From assembly GCF_014926405.1 (NCBI RefSeq), contig NZ_JACXXJ020000005.1, positions 2,051,001 to 2,115,000 of the forward strand: 64,000 bases of DNA, in the 5' to 3' direction. The translations under genes and the position numbers were made by a program. The DNA is from Agrobacterium vitis. GTDB taxonomy: Bacteria; Pseudomonadota; Alphaproteobacteria; Rhizobiales; Rhizobiaceae. Shown in pieces: positions 18,167 through 27,254 of this stretch; position 1 is the stretch's first letter, and each line of letters starts with the position of its first letter. Below the pieces are notes generated by a model that saw only the letters and a program-made list of their open reading frames with translations, made no database searches and was not told the DNA's origin.

Positions 18167-19270
18167 TCAGACGCCTTCGATCCGCCGCACCCAGCCATGC
18201 GGGTCATTGCTCTTGCCGCGCTGGATATTGACCAATTGCTCGCGGATTTTCAGGGTGGTCGGGCCGGTCTCGCCATTGCCGATCACAAAGCCACCGTCGG
18301 TGAATTTGACTTCGCCGATGCCAGCCACCACAGCAGCCGTGCCGCAAGCGAAGGCTTCCTTCAGCTTGCCACTTTTAGCATCCGCCTGCCACTCATCGAA
18401 GGAATACGGGCGTTCATGCACAGTCATGCCCTGGTCTTTGATGAGCGAGATCAACGAATTACGGGTAATGCCCGGCAGGATGGTGCCGCCTAGAGGCGGC
18501 GTCACCAGTGAACCGTCGTCCATGACGAAAAACACGTTCATGCCACCCAGCTCTTCCAGCCACTTGTGCTCGGCGGCATCCAGGAAGGCCACCTGATCGC
18601 AGCCATGCTCAACCGCTTCCTGCTGGGCAATCAGGCTTGCCGCATAATTGCCGCCGCATTTGGCGGCACCGGTGCCGCCGGGCGCGGCGCGGGTGTAGTT
18701 TTCCGAAACCCAGATCTTCACCGCCTTGGCGCCGCCCTTGAAATAGGGGCCGACCGGCGAGGCGATGACGCAGAAAATATAATCTCGTGCCGGGCGCACA
18801 CCGAGAAACGCTTCGCTGGCGAACATGAAAGGCCGCAGATAAAGGCTGCCCTCACCGTCTGGAATCCACTTCGCATCGGCCTTGACCAGTTTATCGATGG
18901 CTTCGAGAAACAGCTCCTCGGGAATTTCCGGCATCGCCATGCGTCGTGCAGACTCGTTAAAACGGCGGGCATTTTCGTCCGGGCGAAACAGCACGACGCG
19001 ACCTTCCGCCGTCCGGTACGCCTTCATCCCCTCAAAAATTTCCTGGGCGTAATGCAGCACTGCGGCTGCCGGATCGATGGCAAATGGCCCGCGCGCGGTA
19101 ATCTCCGCCGAATGCCAGCCCTTCACCACATTCCACTGAATCACCGCCATATGGTCGCTGAACAGCGTACCAAAGCCCAGGCTCTGGAACGCCTCAAGGC
19201 GCTCTGTTTCCGGCATGGGGTTCGCATTCGGCTTGACGATGAATTCCGGCTTTGCAGTTGCGGCAGACAT
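18167..19270 (-). CDS. ilvE: branched-chain amino acid aminotransferase
   Basis: PLP fold-type IV transaminase, 367 residues, which interconverts Leu/Ile/Val and their 2-oxo acids with glutamate. It is of the longer, eukaryote-like BCAT class: HYAQEIFEGMKAYR, PDENARRFNESARRM, the PLP lysine in GAAKCGGNYAAS, EELGGMNVFFV, and EAFACGTAAVVAGIGEV near the C-terminus. ATG 19270 is set by AGGAG ~10 nt upstream; 19297 would read into the operator region. A 12-bp inverted repeat lies immediately upstream and a strong terminator follows, so it is a regulated single-gene unit. Confidence 0.93.
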   Translation of the reverse strand: MSAATAKPEFIVKPNANPMPETERLEAFQSLGFGTLFSDHMAVIQWNVVKGWHSAEITARGPFAIDPAAAVLHYAQEIFEGMKAYRTAEGRVVLFRPDENARRFNESARRMAMPEIPEELFLEAIDKLVKADAKWIPDGEGSLYLRPFMFASEAFLGVRPARDYIFCVIASPVGPYFKGGAKAVKIWVSENYTRAAPGGTGAAKCGGNYAASLIAQQEAVEHGCDQVAFLDAAEHKWLEELGGMNVFFVMDDGSLVTPPLGGTILPGITRNSLISLIKDQGMTVHERPYSFDEWQADAKSGKLKEAFACGTAAVVAGIGEVKFTDGGFVIGNGETGPTTLKIREQLVNIQRGKSNDPHGWVRRIEGV

Positions 19271-19292
19271 GACAGGTGATCTCCTCAAATCG

Positions 19293-19323
19293 GTCAATAG
19301 GTCAACATTACTGACCTATTGAC
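19293..19323. promoter_or_regulatory. 12-bp inverted repeat upstream of ilvE, putative operator
   Basis: GTCAATAGGTCA (19293-19304) and TGACCTATTGAC (19312-19323) are exact complements around a 7-nt spacer, ending 23 nt before the ilvE start. Position and symmetry fit a dimeric repressor or activator site. The cognate regulator is not in the window. Confidence 0.65.
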
Positions 19324-19441
19324 GTTTCGTATAGACGATCACCAGCTTTCGCAAGGCATTTCAAGTGCAAACCGGTACGGTTGACAAAAATATCCAACCA
19401 ACGGCCTTATTCAGGCATTAAGGACGTGCGGGCCGCCTCAC

Positions 19442-19460
19442 CCGAACATTACATGTTCGG
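19442..19460 (-). other. hairpin spanning the ETF-QO stop codon
   Basis: CCGAACAT, TAC, ATGTTCGG form an 8-bp hairpin that includes the last codons and the TAA stop of the ETF-QO gene. No U-tract follows, so it may protect the mRNA end rather than terminate. Confidence 0.4.
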
Positions 19461-21110
19461 ATAAACCGGCCCTTCGCCTCCTTGTGGCGGCACCCAGGTG
19501 ATGTTCTGGTTCGGGTCCTTGATGTCGCAGGTCTTGCAGTGGACGCAGTTCTGGGCGTTGATGACGAAGCTCGGCTCGCCCTCCTTCTCCACCCATTCAT
19601 AAACCCCGGCGGGACAGTAGCGGCTGGACGGACCGGCATAGACGCCAAGCTCGGAGCTCTTCTGCAGGGCCATGTCCTTGACCTTCAGATGCACCGGCTG
19701 GTCTTCCTCGTGATTGGTGTTGGACAGAAACACCGAGGACAGGCGGTCGAAGGTCAGTACACCATCAGGCCTGGGATAATCGATCTTCTTATGCTGTGCC
19801 GCCGGTTCAAGGCTCTGGGCATCGGTCTTGCCATGTTTCAGCGTGCCGAAGACAGAAAAGCCGAGGAGCTGGTTGGTCCACATGTCCAGCCCGCCCAGCG
19901 CCACGCCGAGCACCGTGCCAAGTTTCGACCACAGCGGCTTGACGTTTCGCACTCGCCGCAAATCCGTGCCGATTTCGCTGCCGCGCCAGCTGTTTTCGAT
20001 CTCGACCGGCTCATCATTGGCGCGGCCTGCGGCAATTGCCTCAGCAATCTTTTCCGCCGCCATCATCCCCGACAGCACAGCATTATGGCTACCCTTGATG
20101 CGCGGCACATTGACCATGCCCGCCGAACAGCCCAGCAACGCCCCACCGGGGAAGGACAATTTCGGCACCGACTGATAGCCACCTTCGGTAATCGCCCGCG
20201 CTCCATAGGAAATCCGCTTAGCACCCTCAAAGGTTTCACGGATCGCCGGATGGGTCTTGAAGCGCTGGAACTCCTCGAACGGATAGAGATAGGGGTTCTT
20301 GTAGTTCAGATGAACGACAAAGCCGACCGCGACCTGATTATCCTCGAGATGATAGAGGAAGGAGCCGCCACCGGTTTTCATGTCCAGTGGCCAGCCGAAA
20401 GAATGCTGGACCAGGCCAGGCTTATGGTGCTCAGGCTTGACCTGCCACAGTTCCTTGATACCGAGGCCGAATTTCTGCACATCGCTATCGCGTGACAGAT
20501 CGAATTTGGCGATCAGCTGCTTGGCAAGCGAGCCACGCACGCCTTCGCCGATCAGCACATATTTGCCCAACAATTCCATGCCGCGCGTGTAACTGGAACC
20601 GGGTTCGCCGTTCTTCTCGATGCCCATGTCGCCCGTGGCAACACCAATCACCGCGCCAGCCTCATTATAAAGCATTTCAGTGGCGGCAAAGCCCGGGTAG
20701 ATCTCGACGCCCAGCGCCTCGGCATGGCCCGCCAGCCAGCGACAGACGTTGCCGAGCGAGACGATGTAATTGCCGTGATTGTTCATCAGCGGCGGCATCA
20801 GGGCGTTGGGCAGGCGAATGGAGCCTGCGGGACCGAGAAACAGGAAATGGTCGGCGGTGACTTCGGTCTTGAACGGATGATCGGCTTCCTGGCGCCAATC
20901 CGGGAGAAGCTTATCGACGCCAACCGGATCGACCACAGCCCCGGAGAGAATATGGGCTCCGACTTCCGCACCCTTTTCCAGCACGACAACCGTCAGATCG
21001 GGATTGACCTGCTTGAGGCGAATGGCAGCCGATAGGCCCGCAGGCCCTGCCCCAACAATCACCACGTCAAATTCCATGCTCTCGCGCTCGGGCAGCTCTT
21101 GTTCGCTCAT
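19449..21110 (-). CDS. electron transfer flavoprotein-ubiquinone oxidoreductase
   Basis: Membrane-associated ETF-QO, 553 residues, which passes electrons from electron transfer flavoprotein (fatty acid and amino acid oxidation) to ubiquinone. The FAD-binding VVIVGAGPAGLSAAIRL starts at residue 16; PLDMKTGGGSFLYHLEDNQVAVGFVVHL and GCSAGMVNVPRIKGSHNAVLSGMMAAE are family regions; the C-terminal ferredoxin-like part provides the four cysteines of the 4Fe-4S cluster (RYCPAGVYEW and NCVHCKTCDIKDP). Length and ending (GEGPVYPNM) match the family. GGAG lies 7-8 nt before ATG 21110. It is upstream of ilvE on the same strand but separated by an own-promoter region. Confidence 0.95.
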   Translation of the reverse strand: MSEQELPERESMEFDVVIVGAGPAGLSAAIRLKQVNPDLTVVVLEKGAEVGAHILSGAVVDPVGVDKLLPDWRQEADHPFKTEVTADHFLFLGPAGSIRLPNALMPPLMNNHGNYIVSLGNVCRWLAGHAEALGVEIYPGFAATEMLYNEAGAVIGVATGDMGIEKNGEPGSSYTRGMELLGKYVLIGEGVRGSLAKQLIAKFDLSRDSDVQKFGLGIKELWQVKPEHHKPGLVQHSFGWPLDMKTGGGSFLYHLEDNQVAVGFVVHLNYKNPYLYPFEEFQRFKTHPAIRETFEGAKRISYGARAITEGGYQSVPKLSFPGGALLGCSAGMVNVPRIKGSHNAVLSGMMAAEKIAEAIAAGRANDEPVEIENSWRGSEIGTDLRRVRNVKPLWSKLGTVLGVALGGLDMWTNQLLGFSVFGTLKHGKTDAQSLEPAAQHKKIDYPRPDGVLTFDRLSSVFLSNTNHEEDQPVHLKVKDMALQKSSELGVYAGPSSRYCPAGVYEWVEKEGEPSFVINAQNCVHCKTCDIKDPNQNITWVPPQGGEGPVYPNM

Positions 21111-21393
21111 CGTTGTTCTCCGCTCGGCTTTTTCCCCAGATGGACCTCTTCCTTGTCAAATCAAACCGGGCTTGTCGAGCCAGGTTGCGACAGGGCAAGG
21201 CGTGAAATCCCTGCTGGGTGCTATGAGGCGCAAGAATATCTTCCGTTTACGTGCACGTCAATTACTGCAAGAGCAGGAAATGTGTGACATCCTTGATCAC
21301 CGAAGCTTATCGCTTTCTGCGCCTTTGATTTTGCATCCCCGCTTGTTACGGTCTGATCGACATCGCATCGTCATTCACAAAAAGGAATTCACA

Positions 21394-22179
21394 ATGGATC
21401 TCGGCATTTCCGGCAAGCGGGCGGTTGTTCTCGCCGCATCCCGCGGACTTGGGCAAGGCATCGCCAATGCACTGGCCGCCGAAGGCGCACATGTGCTGAT
21501 CTGCGGACGCACAAAAGATAAGCTCGAGGCCAATTGCGCTGACATCGTCAAGGCTGGCGGCAAGGCGGACTATGTGGTGGCGGATCTCTCGGATACTGAT
21601 TTCGTCGCCACGCTCGTAGAAGCGATCGCCGCAAAACTTGGCGGCATCGACATCCTCGTCAACAATACGGGTGGGCCGACACCCGGCACCGTGGAAGACA
21701 TGGACGATGAAAAGCTCCACACCTTCTTTCAATCCATGGTAGTGCGTATCATTACGCTGACCAACGCGCTGGTTCCCCAGATGAAGGCGCAGGGCTTCGG
21801 ACGCATTCTCACCGTTGCTTCGTCTGGCGTGATTGAGCCAATCGCCAATCTGGCACTTTCCAACACGTTGCGCGGCGCGTTGGTCGGCTGGAACAAGACG
21901 CTGTCTTCCGAAATCGCCTCCTTCGGCATCACCGCCAATCTACTCCTGCCTGGAAGGATCCATACCGACCGGATTGATGAACTGGACGGCGCCAATGCCA
22001 AACGCCAAGGTAAAACGCTGGAAGAGGTTCGCGAAAGCTCGATCAAAACCATCCCGATAGGACGGCTTGGCAAGGTGGAAGAATTTGCCGCCGCAGGTGC
22101 TTTTCTCTGCTCGGTCCCTGCCGCATACATCACCGGCACGATTCTGCGGGTCGATGGCGGCGCCGCCAAATCTCTTTGA
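21394..22179 (+). CDS. atypical SDR-family oxidoreductase
   Basis: Short-chain dehydrogenase fold, 261 residues. The NAD(P)-binding AASRGLGQG motif (~15-23), NNTGGP (~90) and the C-terminal YITGTILRVDGG are present. Where classical SDRs have YxxxK, this protein reads ALSNTLRGALVGWNKTLS: the Tyr position is Ser or Asn (~156) and the Lys position is Arg160; the Ser pair at ~143 is kept. This matches a recognised subfamily annotated as 3-oxoacyl-ACP reductase-like, whose chemistry is unclear. ATG 21394 is preceded by AAGGAATTCACA. It is monocistronic, just upstream of the 14-bp inverted repeat. Confidence 0.88.
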   Translation: MDLGISGKRAVVLAASRGLGQGIANALAAEGAHVLICGRTKDKLEANCADIVKAGGKADYVVADLSDTDFVATLVEAIAAKLGGIDILVNNTGGPTPGTVEDMDDEKLHTFFQSMVVRIITLTNALVPQMKAQGFGRILTVASSGVIEPIANLALSNTLRGALVGWNKTLSSEIASFGITANLLLPGRIHTDRIDELDGANAKRQGKTLEEVRESSIKTIPIGRLGKVEEFAAAGAFLCSVPAAYITGTILRVDGGAAKSL

Positions 22180-22196
22180 ACACAGTAGCCCAATCG

Positions 22197-22238
22197 CCGT
22201 ATTTAGTGACGAACGAATGTTACTGTCACTAAATACGG
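22197..22238. promoter_or_regulatory. 14-bp inverted repeat upstream of RND efflux operon
   Basis: CCGTATTTAGTGAC (22197-22210) and GTCACTAAATACGG (22225-22238) are perfect complements with a 14-nt spacer, ~130 nt before the adaptor gene. TetR-type repressors of RND pumps bind such sites. A terminator for the SDR gene is the other option, but there is no clear U-tract. Confidence 0.62.
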
Positions 22239-22369
22239 GTTTATTACAAGAATTTAAGGATAACTCACCGCGAGTTGATCGATAGTGTGCTTCACTGTTA
22301 TTTTCGCGGTGCATTAATTCAATAATGATAGGATGAACGACCAGCTCAAGCTTTATCAGGCCCTGACAC

Positions 22370-23674
22370 ATGAAAAAATTCTGGACCGCCTCCAGCATCA
22401 TCGCAATCCTTGCCGTCGGCGGGTGGATATATCGCGACCATATTCCTTATCTCGACAAGGTTCCGTTTCTGAGCCAAGCCAGCCAGACGGCGGGCCACAA
22501 ACCGGGTACCGAACAGGCAGCCCAAGCCAATGGGCAGCCAGCAGGACAGGAAGCCGGCAAACCGGCTGGCCAGGGAAGTGGCCAAGGGAGCGGCCAGGGG
22601 AACGGAAAGAGTGGTGGCCGGCGCAATGGCGGGCCAGCATCGGTCAAGACCGTTGCCGTCAGCATGGGCAATCTGCCAATGGATGCCACGGCGACTGGCT
22701 GGGCCGAAGCGGAGGATACCACGACACTGGCGGCCCTCAAGAGCGGTCTGCTTCAGGACGTGATCGCCAAGGACGGACAGGAAGTAAAGGCCGGAGATCT
22801 GATTGCCCGGCTGGATGACCGGATCGCAAAGGCGACAGTGGACAAGGACCAGGCCAATATCGTTTCCGATCAGGCCAGCCTGGCCGAATACGAGGCTGCC
22901 TTGACGCGCGCGGAAAGCTTGCTCAAGCAGAATGCGCAATCACAGCAGGCCTACGAACAGGCAAAGGCCTCGCGGGATTCGGCCGCCGCCAAGGTTGACG
23001 CCGATAAGGCCACGCTGGCCTCAGATATGGTCGACCTGGAGCACATGAAAATCCGGGCACCCTTCGATGGCCGGCTCGGAAGTATCCAGCTCAGCATCGG
23101 CGCCTATGTCAGCGCCGGAACCGCCATCGTCAGCATCACCCGTTACAACCCGATCTATGTGAAGTTCCAGATGGCGGAACGCTACCTGCCGCAATTGCAT
23201 CAGGCGTTTGCCGGCAAGGATGTTGTGGTCGATGTCGATCCAGCCTCGACCGGCGGCGTGCCGGTTCAAGGCAAGCTGTCCTTCTTCGACAATAGCGTGG
23301 ACACCTCCTCGGGGACTATTCTCGTCAAGGCAGAGTTTCAAAACGACAAGGGCATTCTTTGGCCCGGACAGAGCGCCAATGTTACTGTTCGCTTCCAGAC
23401 CGAAGACCGCAACATCCTAGTGCCAACTGTCGCGGTTCGCCCCGGCGCTGAAGGCTTCTTTGTCTATACGGTCAATGGCGATAGCAAGGTCAAGGCGACC
23501 AAGGTTTCCGTCCTGCGTGCCAATGGCGACATGACGGCGATTGCCTCGGGTCTCAAGGAAGGCGATCACGTCGTGGTCGAAGGCCAGGTGCAGCTTGCCG
23601 ACGGCCAGACTGTTCTGGAACAGTTTGCCGGCCAGAAAGTGGCTGAAAACGAGCCGAAGGATATCACCCGATGA
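22370..23674 (+). CDS. RND efflux periplasmic adaptor (membrane fusion protein)
   Basis: Membrane fusion protein of the HlyD/MdtA type, 434 residues, linking an RND pump to an outer membrane channel. One N-terminal helix (FWTASSIIAILAVGGWIY) is followed by a low-complexity Gly/Gln/Ala/Lys linker (~45-85, repeated GQ-x-x-G units). Then come the barrel-sandwich half (VIAKDGQEVKAGDLIARLDD), an alpha-hairpin coiled coil (~165-225, ALTRAESLLKQNAQSQQAYEQ), the second half (KIRAPFDGRLGSI) and the beta-barrel. The stop overlaps the pump start by 4 nt (ATGA). No TolC-like gene is adjacent. Confidence 0.9.
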   Translation: MKKFWTASSIIAILAVGGWIYRDHIPYLDKVPFLSQASQTAGHKPGTEQAAQANGQPAGQEAGKPAGQGSGQGSGQGNGKSGGRRNGGPASVKTVAVSMGNLPMDATATGWAEAEDTTTLAALKSGLLQDVIAKDGQEVKAGDLIARLDDRIAKATVDKDQANIVSDQASLAEYEAALTRAESLLKQNAQSQQAYEQAKASRDSAAAKVDADKATLASDMVDLEHMKIRAPFDGRLGSIQLSIGAYVSAGTAIVSITRYNPIYVKFQMAERYLPQLHQAFAGKDVVVDVDPASTGGVPVQGKLSFFDNSVDTSSGTILVKAEFQNDKGILWPGQSANVTVRFQTEDRNILVPTVAVRPGAEGFFVYTVNGDSKVKATKVSVLRANGDMTAIASGLKEGDHVVVEGQVQLADGQTVLEQFAGQKVAENEPKDITR

Positions 23675-26600
23675 TCCCTGCTTTTTGCATCAATCGGCCT
23701 GTTGCCACTATTCTACTTGCCATCGGCCTGGTCCTGGCTGGATTGGCCGGTTATCGGCTTTTGCCGGTGGCCGCTCTGCCCAAGGTGGACTTTCCCACCA
23801 TCAACGTGACGGCGACCCTGTCAGGCGCATCGCCGGAAACCATGGCGACGTCGGTTTCCACCCCGCTGATCAAGCAGTTCGAGACCATCCCCGGGATCAG
23901 CGAAATCAGCGCGACCAACTCGCTGGGCAATTCCTCCGTCGTTCTCCAGTTCGATCTGAACCGTGATATCGATGCCGCCGCCGCTGACGTTCAGGCGGCA
24001 ATTTCCCGCGCCAGCCGCCAGTTGCCCAGCAACATGACGTCGGATCCGAGCTATCGCAAGACCAATCCAGCCGACTCGCCGGTGCTGCTCCTGGCCATCA
24101 ACAGCGATGAGATGCCGCGCAGTCAGGTGGATTCGATTGCCGAAAATATCATTTCCCCGCTGCTGTCGACACTGAACGGCGTGGCGCAGGTCAGTATCTA
24201 TGGTTCGCAGACCTACGCGGTGCGGATCGGTGTCGATCCCGCCAAGCTGCAAGCGCGCGGGCTTGGCGTCGACACGCTGACCTCGGCGATTGCCGATGCC
24301 AATAGCCAGGTGCCGATCGGCACCTTGCAGATGGCAAATCAGTCGCTGACCATCAATGCCAATACTCAGCGCACCAATGCCGAGGAGTTCAAGTCACTGG
24401 TGATCTCCACCAGCAATGGCGCCCCCATCCACCTTTCCGATGTCGCCAATGTGCGCGACAGTGTCGACAATCTCGACGCGGGCAGTTGGTTCGATGGCAA
24501 ACAGGCGATCATCCTCGCCATTCAGCGACAGCCGGACGCCAATACCGTCGAGGTGGTCGACGAGATCATGGCAAAGCTGCCTGCCCTGCAAAAACAGCTG
24601 CCGCCTTCGTTGAAGATCAATGTGATGAACGATTCGTCAAACTCGATCCGCGAGGCGATCCATGACGTTCAGTTCACGTTGTTCCTCACCATCGCCCTTG
24701 TCATCCTGGTCATCTATCTGTTCACCGGCCATCTGACCGCGACCCTTATTCCCGGTCTTGCCGTGCCGCTTTCGCTGATTGCCACCTTTGGCGGCATGTA
24801 CGTGCTTGGCTACAGTATTGACAATATCTCACTGCTCGGCCTGACGCTGGCAGTCGGCCTGGTGGTGGATGACGCTATCGTCATGCTGGAAAATATCCTG
24901 CGCCATGTCGAAGAAGGCATGCCGCCGCTTCAGGCCGCCCTTAAAGGCGCCGGCGAGGTCAGCTACACGATTATTTCCATGTCGATCTCACTGGTGGCGG
25001 TATTCATTCCTATCCTTTTGATGGGTGGTGTTGTCGGACGCCTGTTCAATGAGTTCGGCATGGTCGTCACCATGGCCATTCTGTCTTCCGCCCTGGTGTC
25101 CCTGACGGTCACGCCAATGCTGGCAGCCCGCATTTCCTCCCACAGCAGTCGCCCTCCGCTGATCGTGCGCTGGTTCGACGCCGGTTTTGCCAAGACGCAG
25201 AGCGGCTATGACAAGTCTGTCCGCTGGTGTCTCAACCACCGTTTTGTGGTGATGATGGTCTTTGTGGCCTCCATCGCAGGCTCCGGCTGGCTGTTCCACA
25301 CGCTGCCATCCAGCTTCTTCCCACAGGAAGATATTGGCCGGCTGACGGTCAGCACCCAGGCCCGTGAGGATATTTCCTATGCGGCCATGCGCGATCTTCA
25401 GCAAAAGGTCGCTGACGAATTAAAGACCAATCCGGCTGTCGATCATGTTACCTCCATCGTCGGTGGCTCAAGCCGCAGCCCGCTCAACAACGGCACGATC
25501 TTCGTGCAGCTGAAACCGAAGGACAACCGTCCGCCTCTCGCTCAAACCCTCAACGAGATGCGACAGAAGCTGTCCAAGATCGCCGGCATCCGCAGCTATA
25601 TCACCCCACAGCAAAATCTGCGTTTCGGCGGCCGAAGCACCGCCAGCCAGTATCAGCTCGTCGTCCAGGCACTGAGCACGACAGCAACCGATGAATGGTC
25701 ATCGAAGATCCAGGCCGCTATGCGCCAGGACCCGTTGTTTACCGATGTGACCAGCGATGCGCAGAACAATGCTATTGCTGCCGATATCAACATCGACAAC
25801 GGCAAGGCCGCCGCTTTCGGCATTACCAACGACCAGCTTCGCAAGACCCTGGAAATGGCGTTCAGCGGCTATAATGCTGCCCAGATTCAGTCGACCGGCG
25901 ACAGCTACGATGTCATCGTCGAGTTCGACAGGAACAAGCCATGGGACGACGAGTTCCTGCGCGATATCCTGGTGCGGTCATCGTCCACGGGAACGCTGGT
26001 GCCGCTGTCGAACTTCGCCACCGTCAAGCGTCATAATGCGCCTGTCACTGTGAACCAGACCGGCCAGCTGGTCTCGACCACGGTGTCGTTCAACCTGCCT
26101 GACGGCATATCGCTTAGCGACGCTACCGCCCGGATCGATCAGATCAAGACCGAGATTGGCGTGCCCAATGACGTCTTCACCTCCTATGGTGGTACGGCGG
26201 CGATTTTCCAGCAGTCGCAAAGCAATACCGGCCTGCTGATCCTGGCTGCCGTGCTGACGATCTATGTGGTGCTGGGCGTGTTGTATGAGAGCTTCATCCA
26301 TCCGCTCACCATTCTCTCCGGCCTGCCAGCGGCGGCTTTCGGGGCGCTTCTGGCCTTGAAACTGCTGAATTTCGACATGTCGGTCATCGCACTGATCGGC
26401 CTGCTGATGCTGATCGGCATCGTCAAGAAAAATGCGATCATGATGATCGACGTGGCGGTGGAATTGATCCGCGAGCATGGCGAGACACCGGCAAAGGCCA
26501 TTCACGAGGCCTGTGTGCGGCGTTTCCGGCCGATCATGATGACCACCTTCTGCGCGCTTCTCGGAGCACTGCCCATTGCGCTTGGCCATGGCGCCAGTTC

Positions 26601-26802
26601 CGAACTCCGCCAGCCACTTGGCATCGCCGTTGTCGGCGGCCTGATCGTCTCACAATTGCTCACACTGTTCATCACACCTGTCATCTTCGTGGAAATGGAC
26701 CGGTTCGGCAAATTCCTGACCCGGCTCGTTCGCCGCGACAAGGGTCACCACGCGGCAAACAGCGAAGATGGGCCATCCAAACCAGCCATGGCGGCTGAAT
26801 AG
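23671..26802 (+). CDS. RND multidrug efflux permease (HAE1, MdtB/MdtC-like)
   Basis: Proton-driven resistance-nodulation-division pump, 1043 residues, twelve helices and two large periplasmic loops. The N-terminus IPAFCINRPVATILLAIGLVLAGLAGYRLLPVAALPKVDFP is typical; TM4 carries the proton-relay Asp pair in GLVVDDAIVMLENILRHVEEG; the C-terminal half repeats the design (LLMLIGIVKKNAIMMIDVAVE). LP(K)VDFPTI and PSSFFPQEDIG mark the porter domains. It is translationally coupled to the adaptor and followed by a small membrane protein. Substrate unknown. Confidence 0.94.
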   Translation: MIPAFCINRPVATILLAIGLVLAGLAGYRLLPVAALPKVDFPTINVTATLSGASPETMATSVSTPLIKQFETIPGISEISATNSLGNSSVVLQFDLNRDIDAAAADVQAAISRASRQLPSNMTSDPSYRKTNPADSPVLLLAINSDEMPRSQVDSIAENIISPLLSTLNGVAQVSIYGSQTYAVRIGVDPAKLQARGLGVDTLTSAIADANSQVPIGTLQMANQSLTINANTQRTNAEEFKSLVISTSNGAPIHLSDVANVRDSVDNLDAGSWFDGKQAIILAIQRQPDANTVEVVDEIMAKLPALQKQLPPSLKINVMNDSSNSIREAIHDVQFTLFLTIALVILVIYLFTGHLTATLIPGLAVPLSLIATFGGMYVLGYSIDNISLLGLTLAVGLVVDDAIVMLENILRHVEEGMPPLQAALKGAGEVSYTIISMSISLVAVFIPILLMGGVVGRLFNEFGMVVTMAILSSALVSLTVTPMLAARISSHSSRPPLIVRWFDAGFAKTQSGYDKSVRWCLNHRFVVMMVFVASIAGSGWLFHTLPSSFFPQEDIGRLTVSTQAREDISYAAMRDLQQKVADELKTNPAVDHVTSIVGGSSRSPLNNGTIFVQLKPKDNRPPLAQTLNEMRQKLSKIAGIRSYITPQQNLRFGGRSTASQYQLVVQALSTTATDEWSSKIQAAMRQDPLFTDVTSDAQNNAIAADINIDNGKAAAFGITNDQLRKTLEMAFSGYNAAQIQSTGDSYDVIVEFDRNKPWDDEFLRDILVRSSSTGTLVPLSNFATVKRHNAPVTVNQTGQLVSTTVSFNLPDGISLSDATARIDQIKTEIGVPNDVFTSYGGTAAIFQQSQSNTGLLILAAVLTIYVVLGVLYESFIHPLTILSGLPAAAFGALLALKLLNFDMSVIALIGLLMLIGIVKKNAIMMIDVAVELIREHGETPAKAIHEACVRRFRPIMMTTFCALLGALPIALGHGASSELRQPLGIAVVGGLIVSQLLTLFITPVIFVEMDRFGKFLTRLVRRDKGHHAANSEDGPSKPAMAAE

Positions 26803-26816
26803 CGGGAGCAAGTCAA

Positions 26817-27020
26817 ATGATTGTCGTGCGTTGGGCTTTAACAATTGTCGGCTTGCTGGCCATCGCCATGGGCATTCTGTGGATGGCGCAGGGTGCCGGG
26901 ATTTTCCCCTACCCACAATCCAGTTTCATGATCAACCAAAGCCCCTGGATCATCTGGGGGGGCTTGCTGGCCCTGTTCGGCCTTGTCCTAACCTGGGGGT
27001 CGGGCCGGATTTTGCGATAA
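26817..27020 (+). CDS. small two-helix membrane protein in RND operon
   Basis: A 67-residue protein with two hydrophobic helices (WALTIVGLLAIAMGILWMAQGAGIF and WIIWGGLLALFGLVLTWGSG) joined by a short polar loop with PYPQSSFMINQSP. GGGAG lies 8 nt before ATG 26817, 14 nt after the pump stop, and a terminator follows, so it belongs to the efflux operon. I know no assigned function. A pump-associated role comparable to AcrZ, a small AcrB partner, is a hypothesis only; AcrZ has one helix and no evident sequence similarity. Confidence 0.82.
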   Translation: MIVVRWALTIVGLLAIAMGILWMAQGAGIFPYPQSSFMINQSPWIIWGGLLALFGLVLTWGSGRILR

Positions 27021-27047
27021 CCTCGCGCAGTTCATAATTGCCGCTTC

Positions 27048-27079
27048 AAAGCGCCGCGTTTGACCGAACGCGGCGCTTT
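27048..27079 (+). terminator. Rho-independent terminator of RND operon
   Basis: AAAGCGCCGCGTT and AACGCGGCGCTTT form a perfect 13-bp stem with a 6-nt loop, 28 nt after the small membrane protein's stop, ending in CTTTC. Confidence 0.82.
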
Positions 27080-27254
27080 CATCTGTCAAGCCGTAGACGC
27101 GCTGGCAGCGGCTCTTTCTGGAAATCGATCCTTGCATCCTGCCCCAGCCTGTGTCATCAGGCCCGCTCGTTAAGCAAAGCCCCTCTCAGGCAGAGGCGCG
27201 CCCGCAACCGTCCAATCATTCACGCCAATAGACAGGCATCAGGGAGCAGCAGCC

